Shown here one piece after another: positions 44,599 through 55,229 of a stretch of 64,000 nt of DNA. Origin of the DNA: Uranotaenia lowii (lineage: Eukaryota; Arthropoda; Insecta; Diptera; Culicidae). The position numbers and the translations under genes were made by a program. The stretch is from contig NC_073693.1 of NCBI RefSeq assembly GCF_029784155.1, positions 160,624,031 through 160,688,030 on the forward strand, written 5' to 3'. The notes beneath the pieces were generated by a model. That model made no database searches. It saw only the letters and a program-made list of their open reading frames with translations, and had not been told where the DNA came from. How positions within the stretch are numbered: the first letter of the stretch is position 1; every line of letters begins with the position of its first letter.

Positions 44599-46174
44599 CT
44601 AGCTGATCCCATACGAACTCCGTTTCGCTTTCAACTTGGAATATGTCATGAATAGTTTGTATGAGAGCCAATTGCCAAGCATTTTCCAGATGCACTTCCG
44701 AATTCATTGTTAAGTAATAATTGCAAAAATTTTGGTCGATGACTTTGTCTGTCGTCTGCTACTAAATTTGAAATCAGTAATCCTTTGACCGTGCAAAAAA
44801 AATCACGTGTATAAAGTTCGACGCAATTATTGCCAAAAAGCTAAACCCCTTTCGGGGGCTCTTATACAATCTTTGATGACTGAAATCGATTGCCCTTCCC
44901 TCAAAACTCCCGTGTGCAAATTTTCAAAGCATTGTACCATAGTATAATATCGTCAATATTGCTAAAAACTGTGAAAAATTCATTTATATGGACGACCCCT
45001 GGCAAAGCATTTGACATCTGAAATCGGTCGCTCGTCCCTGAAAACTACCGTGTGCAAATTTTTATCCCAATCCGATGTAAAATAACGACGATATTGCAAA
45101 AATATTGAAAGGTTAACATGGACGACCCCCTTTGCCGACCCCTTACACTGAATTTAATATCTGAAATCCATTGCTCATCTCTCAAAACTCTCGTGTACCA
45201 ATTTTCGTCTGAATCCTATGTATAATAACGACAAAATTGCATCAACAGTGAATAGTTAATATGGACGACCCCTTTGGCCGACCCCTGATTTTAGTTTGGA
45301 TAAGTGAAATCAGTTGTTTGTCCCTAATAACTCCCATGTGCAAATTTTCATCAGAATCCGATGTATAAAACGTCAATATAACTAAGATACTGAAAATTTA
45401 ATATGGACGACCCCTTCTGCCGGCCCCTAACACTGAATTTGATACCTCAAATCGATTGCACGCCACTCAAAACTCTCGTGTACCAATTTTCGTCTGAATC
45501 CGATGTATAATAACGACCATTTTGCATTAACATTGAATAGGTAATATGGACGACCCCTTTGGCTGACCCCTGTTTGTAATTTGGATAAGTGAAATCGATT
45601 GATTGTCCCTAATAACTCCTATGTGCAAATTTTCATCCAAATCCGATGTATAAAAACGTCAATATCACTAAGATATTGAAAAGTTGATATGGACGACCCC
45701 TTCTGCCGGCCCCTTACACTGAATTTGATACCTCAAATCGATTGCACGCCACTCAAAACTATCGTGTACCAATTTTCATCTGAATACGTCGTATAATAAC
45801 GTCAATATCGCAAAAACAGCGAACAGTTTATATGGATGACCCCTTTGGCTGACCCCTTACACATAATTTGACACCTGAAATCAATTGCTCGTCTTTCAAA
45901 ACACTCATAAGCAAATTTTCAACACGATCCGACGAAAAGTAACGTCAATATCGCGAAAACAATATTTGTCTTCTATGGACGACCCCCTTCAGAAGGGGTC
46001 CTCCGAAAATCTAAAAACATTTTTCATCCTTCCTGGTCCTAATGAGCATCCATGCCAAATTTCAGCTCTCTAGCCCTTAAGACGGGTGAGTCTATAGAGG
46101 ACAAACAAACAAACAAACAAACAAACAAACAAACAAACAAACAAACATACAGAAATTGCTTTTTTTATATATAG
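44599..46174 (-). mobile_element. Helitron with about 143-bp internal tandem repeats, tandem member 2
   Basis: It is joined head-to-tail to the previous member with no intervening base: its CTAG end touches the TC end of its neighbour. The repeat motif GGACGACCCC recurs near 45119, 45263, 45404, 45549, 45694, 45834 and 45978, a period of 140-145 bp. An (AAAC)n run occupies about 46099-46146. The same family continues at 62929. Confidence 0.88.
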
Positions 46175-46370
46175 ATAAACCGATTCGCATGACTACAGAA
46201 TATTCTAAAAATAATTTCATTCGAATCGTTTGGGTCATTTCGGAGGAGAAGTACTACAAACACCGTTACAAGAGAATTTTATATAATAGAAAGATAATAG
46301 ATAATAGATTTCACCGGCTTGTGGCTGGCCAAGCTCTACATGTCAACATTTCTCCAGCGTGACTGGCGAA

Positions 46371-46766
46371 CAGAGGTGCCAGGTGTCCTGATTTATCAGG
46401 ATTTGTTCTGATTTTCGAGAAACCGTCCTGATTTATCAAAATTCTTCGAATTGTCCTGATTTTTGAACTATGAAAACTTCGAACAAATCGTCATTAAAAA
46501 AGTTAAAGTCGTTATAACCGATGATTAAAATTGGTTCAGATAATATTTAAATGGTATTTTTCGATATGAACTGCAGGCCAGCCAAGAAACTGCTCACGTC
46601 TGTTGCATGAATTAAGCCGTTTACAGCACCTGTATTTCGCCTTTATTTATGCAATCTAAACAAAGCTGCATAATATTTTTACGATTTCATAGGTATCCTG
46701 AAAAATCCTGATTTTTTTCTTCGCGTTGTCCTGATTTTTAACAAAACCATCTGGTATTTACCCCTG
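46371..46766. mobile_element. hAT-like MITE relative of 20481-21099
   Basis: It starts CAGAGGTGCCAGGTG and ends near TTTACCCCTG, a degenerate inverted match. No matching 8-bp duplication is seen, so the right end is uncertain. It lies 0.5 kb upstream of the FREP-C promoter. Confidence 0.6.
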
Positions 46767-47240
46767 TTAAAAAGCAAATACATTTTTTACTAACTAAGAT
46801 ACGAAGTAACGGTTTTTAACAAAGTTTTCAGCGAAAAATTTCTTTGAAAGAATTTATAAATTGGCACAAAATCATGAGCAGGCAAGGTTCCACAGAGGAA
46901 ATAAAAACGAGGTTGATTTTTCAGTAAACATCATTCAATTTTTCTATTCAAAGCTACAAGGACATAACGTTACTTCAAAATTCTGCAAAAAAAAATCATG
47001 GATCAGTTTTGAACCAAGACGAAGCTTACTAGACCCCAGGGTTTGTGAAATTCAAAAACGACCCCAAATCGACTCATTCTAATGTCCAGGCTTTCACGAA
47101 ATCAACAATAATTGTACATACTAAGGCTTAGAAAAATTACTCTCTGGTTTCTACACTAAATTTCTTCATGAAATTATGAAATTTTCCTAACCTAATTCGA
47201 ACGAAGTCTGCCGCAATGCTGTTTCCGCTTGATCAGAGGA
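46767..47240. other. Upstream DNA of FREP-C
   Basis: AT-rich with a 73-codon chance frame (46861-47082). No gene is supported. Regulatory sites for FREP-C would be expected here but none is specific enough to name. Confidence 0.4.
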
Positions 47241-47242
47241 TG

Positions 47243-47250
47243 TATTTAAG
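47243..47250 (+). promoter_or_regulatory. TATA-like box and initiator of FREP-C
   Basis: TATTTAAG is followed 32 bp downstream by a CAGTT initiator (A at 47275). This gives a leader of about 80 nt to the ATG at 47356. Confidence 0.6.
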
Positions 47251-47355
47251 TTTCAATCAGACTTTTTTTTTACCAGTTCGTTGCAACATCTTAACGACGC
47301 GGTCTCGTTTATCCACAGCACATAAGTTGTTTAGTCAAGAACAACAACTCCGACC

Positions 47356-48316
47356 ATGAGGAGCAAAATTTCGGTTCGATACTTTTACGTTGCAGCACAA
47401 TTAGCATCGTGTGTGGTGGCGGTGTTTGGTTTTCCAGCTGGAGCTTCCAATTCGGAAGATAAAGGTTGCGGGTTTGGATATGAGCTGCTGCTTTCTAAAT
47501 TAGATTCGACTAATCTTGGGTAAGACAATTTTGAACTCTACATAGACGGTTTCGCTCATTTTTTTTTACAATTTTAGCTCACAAATGCAGATCGACGCTA
47601 TCGCCGCAAGTATTCGAGAACTGAAAGAAAGCGTTTCTTCCAATGTGTTGAGTTCAGTTGTTGGGCCGAAGAGTTTGAATTTTCCAAAAACATGTCGAAG
47701 AGAAAGTCAAGCACTTCAGGTGATTCAACCTGAATTAGGTTTTCAAGAGCCATTTTTGGTAAAATGCGACCAGAACTCTGAAGTCAACGGATGGATTGTA
47801 ATCCAGCATCGATTTGACGGATCGGTCAATTTTCTGCGAACATGGAATGAATATAAATCAGGCTTCGGCCATCTGGATGGGGAATTCTGGCTAGGACTTG
47901 ATAAAATACATCAGCTAACGTTTGGTGCGCCTCATGAGCTCCTCGTCGTGCTAGAAGACTGGGAGGGAAAACGAGTAGAAGCACGATACAGCGAATTCGC
48001 TATCGATAGCGAGCAGAAATTCTACGCCTTATCAAAGCTTGGAACATACAGCGGCACCGCGGGGGATTCTCTGACACCACACAAAAATGCGCGCTTTTCT
48101 ACGTTCGATCGCGATAACGATGATCTCGAAAATAGCAACTGTGCAACTGTCTACAGTGGTGCCTGGTGGTATGTCAAATGTCATTCCAGCAATCTGAATG
48201 GATTGTATCTCAGAGGTAATGGTACCGAGTATGCTGTAATGATGTGCTGGTACGCCTTTCAAGGACATTACTATTCGCTGAAAGAGTCCAAGATGATGAT
48301 AAGAAGAAAAAACTAA
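47356..48316 (+). CDS. Fibrinogen-related protein FREP-C (2 exons, 300 aa)
   Basis: Exons are 47356-47519 and 47578-48316, with a 58-bp GT-AG intron of phase 2, the same phase as the first intron of FREP-A and FREP-B. The ATG opens MRSKISVRYFYVAAQLASCV, a signal peptide. Residues 55-75 form a short helical stem. The fibrinogen domain spans about 91-300: C94/C118 and C243/C256 make the two disulfides, D232 and D234 sit in the calcium loop (FDRDND), and GEFWLGLDKIH and GAWWY are conserved. The C-terminal pocket has an extra Cys (MMCWY). Unlike FREP-A and FREP-B, the fibrinogen domain is intronless. It is a secreted recognition lectin by family; the ligand is unknown. Confidence 0.93.
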
Positions 48317-48600
48317 AAAAAATCAGATCAAGCATGAAATCATAACCGAGATTTCTTGAACCCATTAAAAACTCTGAATTGAATTCAAATATTTGGAAGG
48401 ATCGGCTTAAAGAGCTTTCACATTTTTTTTTTTTTCAAAACATACATATTTCTCTTTAATTACTCTTTAAAAATATTTACTTTTTCAAATACAATCACCA
48501 AAAAAGGCCAAATTAATTGTTGGTAATATTAACACGTAATCACGATGTTCAAATTTCGAAAAAATGTAAATAAACACCTTCAAGTGCAACTTTCAGCAAA
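48317..48600. other. 3' flank between convergent genes
   Basis: An ATTAAA at 48364 could be the polyadenylation signal of FREP-C. The remainder is A/T-rich spacer before the convergent GPCR terminal exon. Confidence 0.4.
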
Positions 48601-48607
48601 ACTTTTT

Positions 48608-48881
48608 TCAACTCCACCATCTGGGACCGGAACCGGGCTTAAATCCTTCATGTGGATGCTCAATTCCGTCTGTTTCTTCGATGTCGATGAGCGCCGGAAG
48701 GAAGCATGACTTTTTCATCAAGGATGGTGGTAGGACATCAGGTAAGATGACGGGAAATCCGAACTGTCCGTCCTGTTCCACGAACAACTGCCGGAAGCGT
48801 GCTCGAATGGGGCCCGATGATGCTGCGTCATTGTGTTGGATCTTTTCAGCGGTAGCAACGAACCGGAACTTCGTAGGATCT
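48608..48881 (-). other. Terminal exon open in two frames
   Basis: A CAG acceptor at 48882 opens a stretch with two plausible frames. One (phase +1) gives the GPCR tail ending at 48718. The other stays open for 91 codons (DPTKFRFVATAEKIQHND... to PRWWS) to a TGA at 48608. Base composition does not decide clearly; the GPCR-tail frame fits the splice phase better. Confidence 0.45.
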
Positions 48882-51238
48882 CTGTTTGGAAAATTAATAA
48901 ATGATTATTCGGATGAAAAGCTAAACTCGGTTAAAAATGTTTTTTGAAAAAAAAACACAATTGTTTCTTATTTATTCAACACTGTCTAAAAATATTAAAA
49001 ATTCTTAACCAAAAAGAACTACACATTTTTTTTACTCCGTTTCAAAGATGTACGTTGATCAAAGATTTTTAATGTCCTTTTTGTCTTTTATGTCTTTTTT
49101 GTCTTTTTTGTCTTTTTTGTCTTTTTTGTCTTTTTTGTCTTTTTTGTCTTTTTTGTCTTTTTTGTCTTTTTTGTCTTTTTTGTCTTTTTTGTCTTTTTTG
49201 TCTTTTTGTCTTTTTTGTCTTTTTTGTCTTTTTTGTCTTTTTTGTCTTTTTTGTCTTTTTTGTCTTTTTTGTCTTTTTTGTCTTTTTTGTCTTTTTTGTC
49301 TTTTTTGTCTTTTTTGTCTTTTTTGTCTTTTTTGTCTTTTTTGTCTTTTTTGTCTTTTTTGTCTTTTTTGTCTTTTTTGTCTTTTTTGTCTTTTTTGTCT
49401 TTTTTGTCTTTTTTGTCTTTTTTGTCTTTTTTGTCTTTTTTGTCTTTTTTGTCTTTTTTGTCTTTTTTGTCTTTTTTGTCTTTTTTGTCTTTTTTGTCTT
49501 TTTTGTCTTTTTTGTCTTTTTTGTCTTTTTTGTCTTTTTTGTCTTTTTTGTCTTTTTTGTCTTTTTTGTCTTTTTTGTCTTTTTTGTCTTTTTTGTCTTT
49601 TTTGTCTTTTTTGTCTTTTTTGTCTTTTTTGTCTTTTTTGTCTTTTTTGTCTTTTTTGTCTTTTTTGTCTTTTTTGTCTTTTTTGTCTTTTTTGTCTTTT
49701 TTGTCTTTTTTGTCTTTTTTGTCTTTTTTGTCTTTTTTGTCTTTTTTGTCTTTTTTGTCTTTTTTGTCTTTTTTGTCTTTTTTGTCTTTTTTGTCTTTTT
49801 TGTCTTTTTTGTCTTTTTTGTCTTTTTTGTCTTTTTTGTCTTTTTTGTCTTTTTTGTCTTTTTTGTCTTTTTTGTCTTTTTTGTCTTTTTTGTCTTTTTT
49901 GTCTTTTTTGTCTTTTTTGTCTTTTTTGTCTTTTTTGTCTTTTTTGTCTTTTTTGTCTTTTTTGTCTTTTTTGTCTTTTTTGTCTTTTTTGTCTTTTTTG
50001 TCTTTTTTGTCTTTTTTGTCTTTTTTGTCTTTTTTGTCTTTTTTGTCTTTTTTGTCTTTTTTGTCTTTTTTGTCTTTTTTGTCTTTTTTGTCTTTTTTGT
50101 CTTTTTTGTCTTTTTTGTCTTTTTTGTCTTTTTTGTCTTTTTTGTCTTTTTTGTCTTTTTTGTCTTTTTTGTCTTTTTTGTCTTTTTTGTCTTTTTTGTC
50201 TTTTTTGTCTTTTTTGTCTTTTTTGTCTTTTTTGTCTTTTTTGTCTTTTTTGTCTTTTTTGTCTTTTTTGTCTTTTTTGTCTTTTTTGTCTTTTTTGTCT
50301 TTTTTGTCTTTTTTGTCTTTTTTGTCTTTTTTGTCTTTTTTGTCTTTTTTGTCTTTTTTGTCTTTTTTGTCTTTTTTGTCTTTTTTGTCTTTTTTGTCTT
50401 TTTTGTCTTTTTTGTCTTTTTTGTCTTTTTTGTCTTTTTTGTCTTTTTTGTCTTTTTTGTCTTTTTTGTCTTTTTTGTCTTTTTTGTCTTTTTTGTCTTT
50501 TTTGTCTTTTTTGTCTTTTTTGTCTTTTTTGTCTTTTTTGTCTTTTTTGTCTTTTTTGTCTTTTTTGTCTTTTTTGTCTTTTTTGTCTTTTTTGTCTTTT
50601 TTGTCTTTTTTGTCTTTTTTGTCTTTTTTGTCTTTTTTGTCTTTTTTGTCTTTTTTGTCTTTTTTGTCTTTTTTGTCTTTTTTGTCTTTTTTGTCTTTTT
50701 TTGCCTGTACATCTTTTAAACCATATTGTCCAAAAAATCTACCTTTGGAAAATGTGTTTTATATTAAACCTTCAAGAACAATAAATCCTAAGTAACAATA
50801 AAAAAAATGAGAAAAGCATTAACGTAAGGCAAAACTTCGATTACGACCTGGGTTTATTTTACATTTAATTCATTTAATGGCTTTCTATTTTATCTTCAAA
50901 AAACAACATGAAACTGAAATTCAACAGTACCGGTTTGCGTTCCTCCGCTGAAATGCTCCGCACTTTTTGTCAAACCTCTCGCGTGGTTGAACATTTCCAG
51001 TACAGCTTTCCTGAAAATACAAACAATTTCACGTATGGGTGGAAAACACTGGATATTGGGGTTTGGTGAATGGATTCTAGACGGGTTGTAGGCAGCACAT
51101 ATTTTTAAGCCCAATTTCACATACTCACCGAAAATTTTGCCCGCTAATGCAGTAAAGTATGAAATTTATGCCAAAATTGGAAATGAAAAACAGGTAACAG
51201 TAGTACTGGATGAGCACCGTCAGGCTCGATGGCTCGGT
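48718..51238 (-). CDS. Class A GPCR, 3' part (TM7 and cytoplasmic tail)
   Basis: Exon 51238-51129 (acceptor TTTTCAG, donor GTGAGT) encodes TEPSSLTVLIQYYCYLFFIS, then NFGINFILYCISGQNFR. This is a seventh transmembrane helix with an NxxNFxxY-type motif and the start of helix 8, as in insect neuropeptide receptors. The next exon (51010 onward) reads KAVLEMFNHARGLTKSAEHF. It either stops at 50896 or splices at 50930 across the 9-bp array to the exon beginning 48881. In that phase the exon gives a Ser/Thr-rich tail (LRSSGSLLPLKRSNTMTQHH...) ending at 48718. Upstream exons (TM1-6) are not seen in the window. I cannot name the ligand. Confidence 0.62.
49071..50702. repeat. (GTCTTTTTT)n minisatellite, about 181 copies, 1.63 kb
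   Basis: The 9-bp unit is almost perfectly homogeneous, with one 8-bp unit at about 49200 and a variant near 49087. Because 9 is a multiple of 3 and the unit lacks stops, frames of 529-578 codons exist on both strands (FLS, FCL, KTK repeats). They are artefacts. The array lies in the predicted last intron of the GPCR gene. Confidence 0.97.
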
Positions 51239-51239
51239 C

Positions 51240-52125
51240 TGAAAACGGAAGGATGCAAATGTTCACCAAAATAAATTTGTTCAATTTTTTCTCTTCTGTT
51301 CCCTTCTGTTTGTGTTGATGTGAAACTTGTGGCATGTATGTACGTGACGTTTATTATACTTGCAAATGTGACACCCATGATGATGAATAACATTCGTTGA
51401 ATATATGTTTTGCAAGATCAAGAGAGCACACACCGACAGTCAGTGGAAATAAAAATGCATTTTTGTAGCCAATTTCCGCTATTGCAAGAGTATACACAGT
51501 GGGTACGTCCTACTGGTCGCGGTCAGATGAAATAACCGATAAATTCCAGAAGCTTTCGCATACAGTCAGTTGTTTTATGCTTTACGTCATGTGAACTCTT
51601 TCAATTTGTCTTACTAGCGTTGCTTACTGCGTATTGAGTTATATGATAAGATTTAATGACATTTTTTTACCAATCCTTAATTAATCTAAAGTAAAAATAA
51701 ATCAACTTAATAATGTTTCTGGTGCTTTTATGTATGAATGTTGAAGCGAACAGAAATATGGACCTCCAGGGCCAATGAGATACATAAATGTAAAAATGAT
51801 CGATTTTGAGTAATGCCGTTTAAAAACGCCAAACAATGTATCTGATTCCATTTTTTTGTGTGTTTTTTTCAGATTTTTTTACTTTCATGTTCGAAAGAAA
51901 AATTGAACTTTTCACAAAACATATGGAAAATGGCTAAACACAACAACTGAAATGCGTGTTTTCTCAACATGAGCTATTATGCACTTATACTATACTTGCC
52001 AGATTGCTCGGTTTCACCCGGACTTGCCCGGTATCTCCGGTCCAGCTCGGTTTCCCGATATTCATTGAAAACAGCCCGGATTTTTTCATTTTATTCGCAA
52101 AATCTAACAAAAAACTTGAATAGAC
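51240..52125. other. AT-rich DNA upstream of the GPCR TM7 exon
   Basis: This should be intron of the GPCR gene if its upstream exons lie further right. No exon with transmembrane character was found in it. Confidence 0.4.
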
Positions 52126-52128
52126 GAA

Positions 52129-52590
52129 CTACAACTTTTTATTGAATATTGCATTCAATGCTAAAGCTTTTTTAAGGACATAATTTCTTACTAAATGTTC
52201 CCTCGTCGATCCTCCGATGCTTAGGGCAGTGGTAAAAGACCTCCGCTGTCGACGATCCGTAGCCATCATCTTCACTTGGTCCCAGTCAAGATTCTCGTCG
52301 ATAGTTCGGATATTGGCTCTAGGCTTCGCCGCCACCAGCATCAGGCGTCTGCCTCTCCTTCGATGGCCTTCTGTATTCCAGTCATGCGCCTCTCTGCAAA
52401 TCTCGTTCACATCTATTCGCAACGTATGTCCCATCCATCTCCACTTACGTTCCCCAATATCGATTTCTAGCGCCATTTAATGACATCGGCGATGCAGTTC
52501 TACGTTTGAGATTCAATTGCAAGACCACCAAGCGCGAATAATATTCCTCAGGTAGCGATTTACATGGGGACCTATGGCTAACGACCATAG
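52129..52590 (-). pseudogene. RTE-like LINE C-terminal fragment
   Basis: The minus-strand frame reads ALEIDIGERKWRWMGHTLRI, EAHDWNTEGHRRRGRR, then TIDENLDWDQVKMMATDRRQRR. RKWRWxGHTLR and the A.DR..W/RR block are the C-terminal signature of RTE-type LINEs. Upstream codons (RNIIRAWW, ISNVELH) extend it to about 52590 through two stops. Confidence 0.75.
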
Positions 52591-52834
52591 GCTAACTACC
52601 TACTGCTCCTGAGTCCTGTTAAATCAATCGATAAGGAAACTGAGAGAAGAAATAACCGAATTGGACCTTTGGCAACCACTTTTGGCATGAAAAACACGAA
52701 ATATAATTGAAACTTGTAATGTTTTGACCCTTGCCCAGCCAGACACTGTAGAACACAAGACACAGTCCGGGCAAGTATGGTTTTACTCTAAAATACGAGA
52801 AGAACACGCTACTCGGGACCGAGGAGTTCCCTTT

Positions 52835-54465
52835 TAAGTTCGCAAGCCCATGCGGCCCTCATTAGATGGGAACCGATGAACGAAAGAATAATTGTAGCCA
52901 GATTTAGAACACGGATTAGAAACCTTACAATGGTCCAGTGTTATGCGCCAACTTACGTTGCCGATTTGCAGGAGAAAGAGTAGTTTTACAGTCAAATGAA
53001 CAGCGTGGTTGAGAAAATTCCCAAGTGTGACATACAAATCCACTTAGGCGACATCAGTCATCATGGCATTGAGCGCATAATGGGGCGCCATGGTATAGGA
53101 CAGATGATCAAAAACGGAGAGCTTTTTGTAGAATTTTGTGGCAACAACAACATGGTGATCGGTGGATCGCTCTTCCCCCATCGACCAGCACATAAGGTCA
53201 CTTCACTAAGGTATCCCGAGATGGCCGAACAGAAAATCAAATTGACCACATCTGCATCAGCCGAAAATGGAGAAGAAGTCTTCTTGATGTCCGCAACAAA
53301 CGAAGCGCAGACATTGCATCTGACCATCACCTCGTCCTTGGCGAGATACAACTGAGAGTTGCGCGTGTCCAACGGCGCGAAGAGAAAGTCGGGTGTCGAT
53401 ACGACGTCCGCCGGTTGGAGAATCCAGAGGTGAAAAGGGTATACGCTGAACTGCTTGAATCCCGAGTCTCAGAATTGCCGACAGACGGAACAGTCGATGA
53501 ACAGTGGTGTAGAATCAAGAATGCCTTTATCACGACGCTCCATGGTACTCTCGGTAAAGTTTGTGGAAGAGGAAGCGAATGGATGTTGGATGAAACCTGG
53601 AGGATGATCGATGATCGGAGAAACGCTAAAGTCGGAATTGAGCAGGCATGCGGAGCTGGAAAAGGCAGTTAAACGAGCTTGTAAACGAGACAAGAGAGCC
53701 TGGACTGGGCAAACTCCGTAGCCGAAGAGGGAGGAAGAGCCGCCGCCATTGGAGATATCCGATTACTATATGATATTTCTCGCCGCCTTGGTGGTGCAAG
53801 GACAAATGCAAGGTCAGCTGCTGACAGATCGAACAGATCAGCTAAAGCGCTGTCCGAGCATTTAGAACAACTCGTCGAGTCACAAATAGCGATGGCCAAC
53901 AGAAGTCGCATTAATGGCGTCAACTCGCTGGTTGAAATAAAAGCGGCAATCAAAGACATGAAATCCAACAAAGCGCCTGGAATCGACTGCATATCTGCTG
54001 AAACGCTCAAAAACGACACTGCCTTGTCAGCACAAATGTTGCACAGTCTTTTCGCTGACATTTGGGATACTACAACATTCCCGGCCGACTGGATGCAGGG
54101 TATCCTCGTAAAAATCCTGAAGAGAGGAAACCTAACAGAGTGCGGTAACTGGCGTGGCATAACGTGGATCTGTACAGCTCTCAAAGTACTCTGCAAAGTG
54201 GTCTTAAACAGGATCCAGGAGAAAATTGACTAGATTCCGTTCCGGACTGTGATGTGTGTCACAACGCTATGAATCATACTGAAACAAATCAACGAATTCC
54301 AGAACTCTCTTCAGATGGTGTTCATTGATTTCGAAAAAGCATTCGACCGACTTAACCTTGAAAACATCTGGGCTGCTCTAAGACGACGAGAAGTCCCAGA
54401 GAAATTAGTCCATCTCATTGAAGCACAGTACGAGGCAATTTCGGGCAAGGCCCTGCACGACGGTC
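52835..54465 (+). pseudogene. RTE-like LINE: endonuclease and reverse transcriptase fragments
   Basis: The plus-strand frames contain VARFRTRIRNLTMVQCYAPT, KIPKCDIQIHLGD, MGRHGIGQMIKNGELFVEFC, MVIGGSLFPHRPAHK, then the linker. The RT follows with KAPGIDCISAETLK and WRGITWICTALKVLCKVVLN, and after a damaged stretch MVFIDFEKAFDRLN (motif A) and VHLIEAQYEA. It ends abruptly at about 54465, before the GVRQGC motif. Several stops and shifts are present. It lies in the opposite orientation to the GPCR gene. Confidence 0.82.
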
Positions 54466-55225
54466 GCCTGCTGTTTCCTGATTGGCCGGTTCTTCTCTCT
54501 CGCTTCTCTCCATTCTCGGTCCGCTTGTCGGACTGAACATACTACCCACCGAAAATTGAGAAGTTGTCTTGTTTGGTGGTTGTTGTCGACCTTTCAAGAA
54601 CCACGAAACTAACAGCGTTCGAGGACACGCCAGCAGTCGGAGGCTCATTTGCTGAAATGTGAGCTGGAACTGCTGGACATTGAGCTGATAACGGTGCCGC
54701 TGGATTCTTCGGTTCAGGTTGCTCGATCTGGTTGAGAGCTTTCTAGTGAGCTGTTGTTGCAGAATTGGCTGTGCTCGAACCTCTTCGAGCCGACTCTCGA
54801 TTACCACAGTTACTTCCTCGCTCCAAAAAGATGAAGAAGTTGTCGTCTTGTTGGGCACGTTCCGCTGGTGACGACAGATTAAAAATCTCTTGGGAGAGCT
54901 GCGTGTACTCAGCCTTTGAGCGCTCGACTCTCCGCTGGTACACCTTTAATTGAGCTGGGGTCAGCTCAACCTCGTCGGTTTCCGCTTGCTCCAGGATGCC
55001 TTTGATTCGTTTGACGTTGCGGTGCGCCCTCCTACGGTTGTGGGAGAGGAACTCAAATCTCTAGGAATTGCTTTCTTGCTTCATTTTGGTTTTCACTTGA
55101 CTATCGTTTTGTTTCACTGTGCTCCACTCGCAGCGCTTCGCTTCCCAATCCATTCCACTCAGCGTTAGACGGAGGTATTCCATCTGGAGGTGCCGGCTAC
55201 TAGATCCGGCTCGAAGGACCATTTT
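54466..55225 (-). pseudogene. Gag-like fragment, possibly of a second BEL/Pao element
   Basis: From 55225 the minus strand reads a damaged frame with RRAHRNVKRIKGILEQAETDEVELTPAQLKVYQRRV and SKAEYTQLSQEIFNLSS, rich in E/K/Q helices. This is reminiscent of BEL gag N-termini, with stops near 55060 and 54750. No LTR is found. The identity is uncertain. Confidence 0.35.
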
Positions 55226-55229
55226 GTGT

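Larger units (their letters stand above)
40433..46308 (-). mobile_element. Non-autonomous Helitron, large family, copy 2
   Basis: It has the same 3' hairpin and GGGTCTGCTAG end as copy 1, a 5' end TCTATTATC at 46308, and T at 46309. It aligns with copy 1 over most of its length, with some extra internal segments (for example about 41770-42000 and 42980-43130). Two other Helitrons (43374-46174) are inserted in it. It has no Rep/helicase coding sequence. Confidence 0.83.

Noticed and set aside
43374..46174. Repeated 143-bp units considered as a CRISPR-like array
   Set aside because: Units are long, diverged and contiguous without spacers, lie inside Helitron ends, and the genome is eukaryotic.
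47585..47590. ATG at 47585 as the start of FREP-C
   Set aside because: It would lack a signal peptide. The upstream exon at 47356 supplies one, and its phase-2 junction matches the paralogues.
49048..50795. Open frames of 529-578 codons on both strands
   Set aside because: They are translations of the 9-bp array (FLS, FCL, KTK units) and do not represent proteins.
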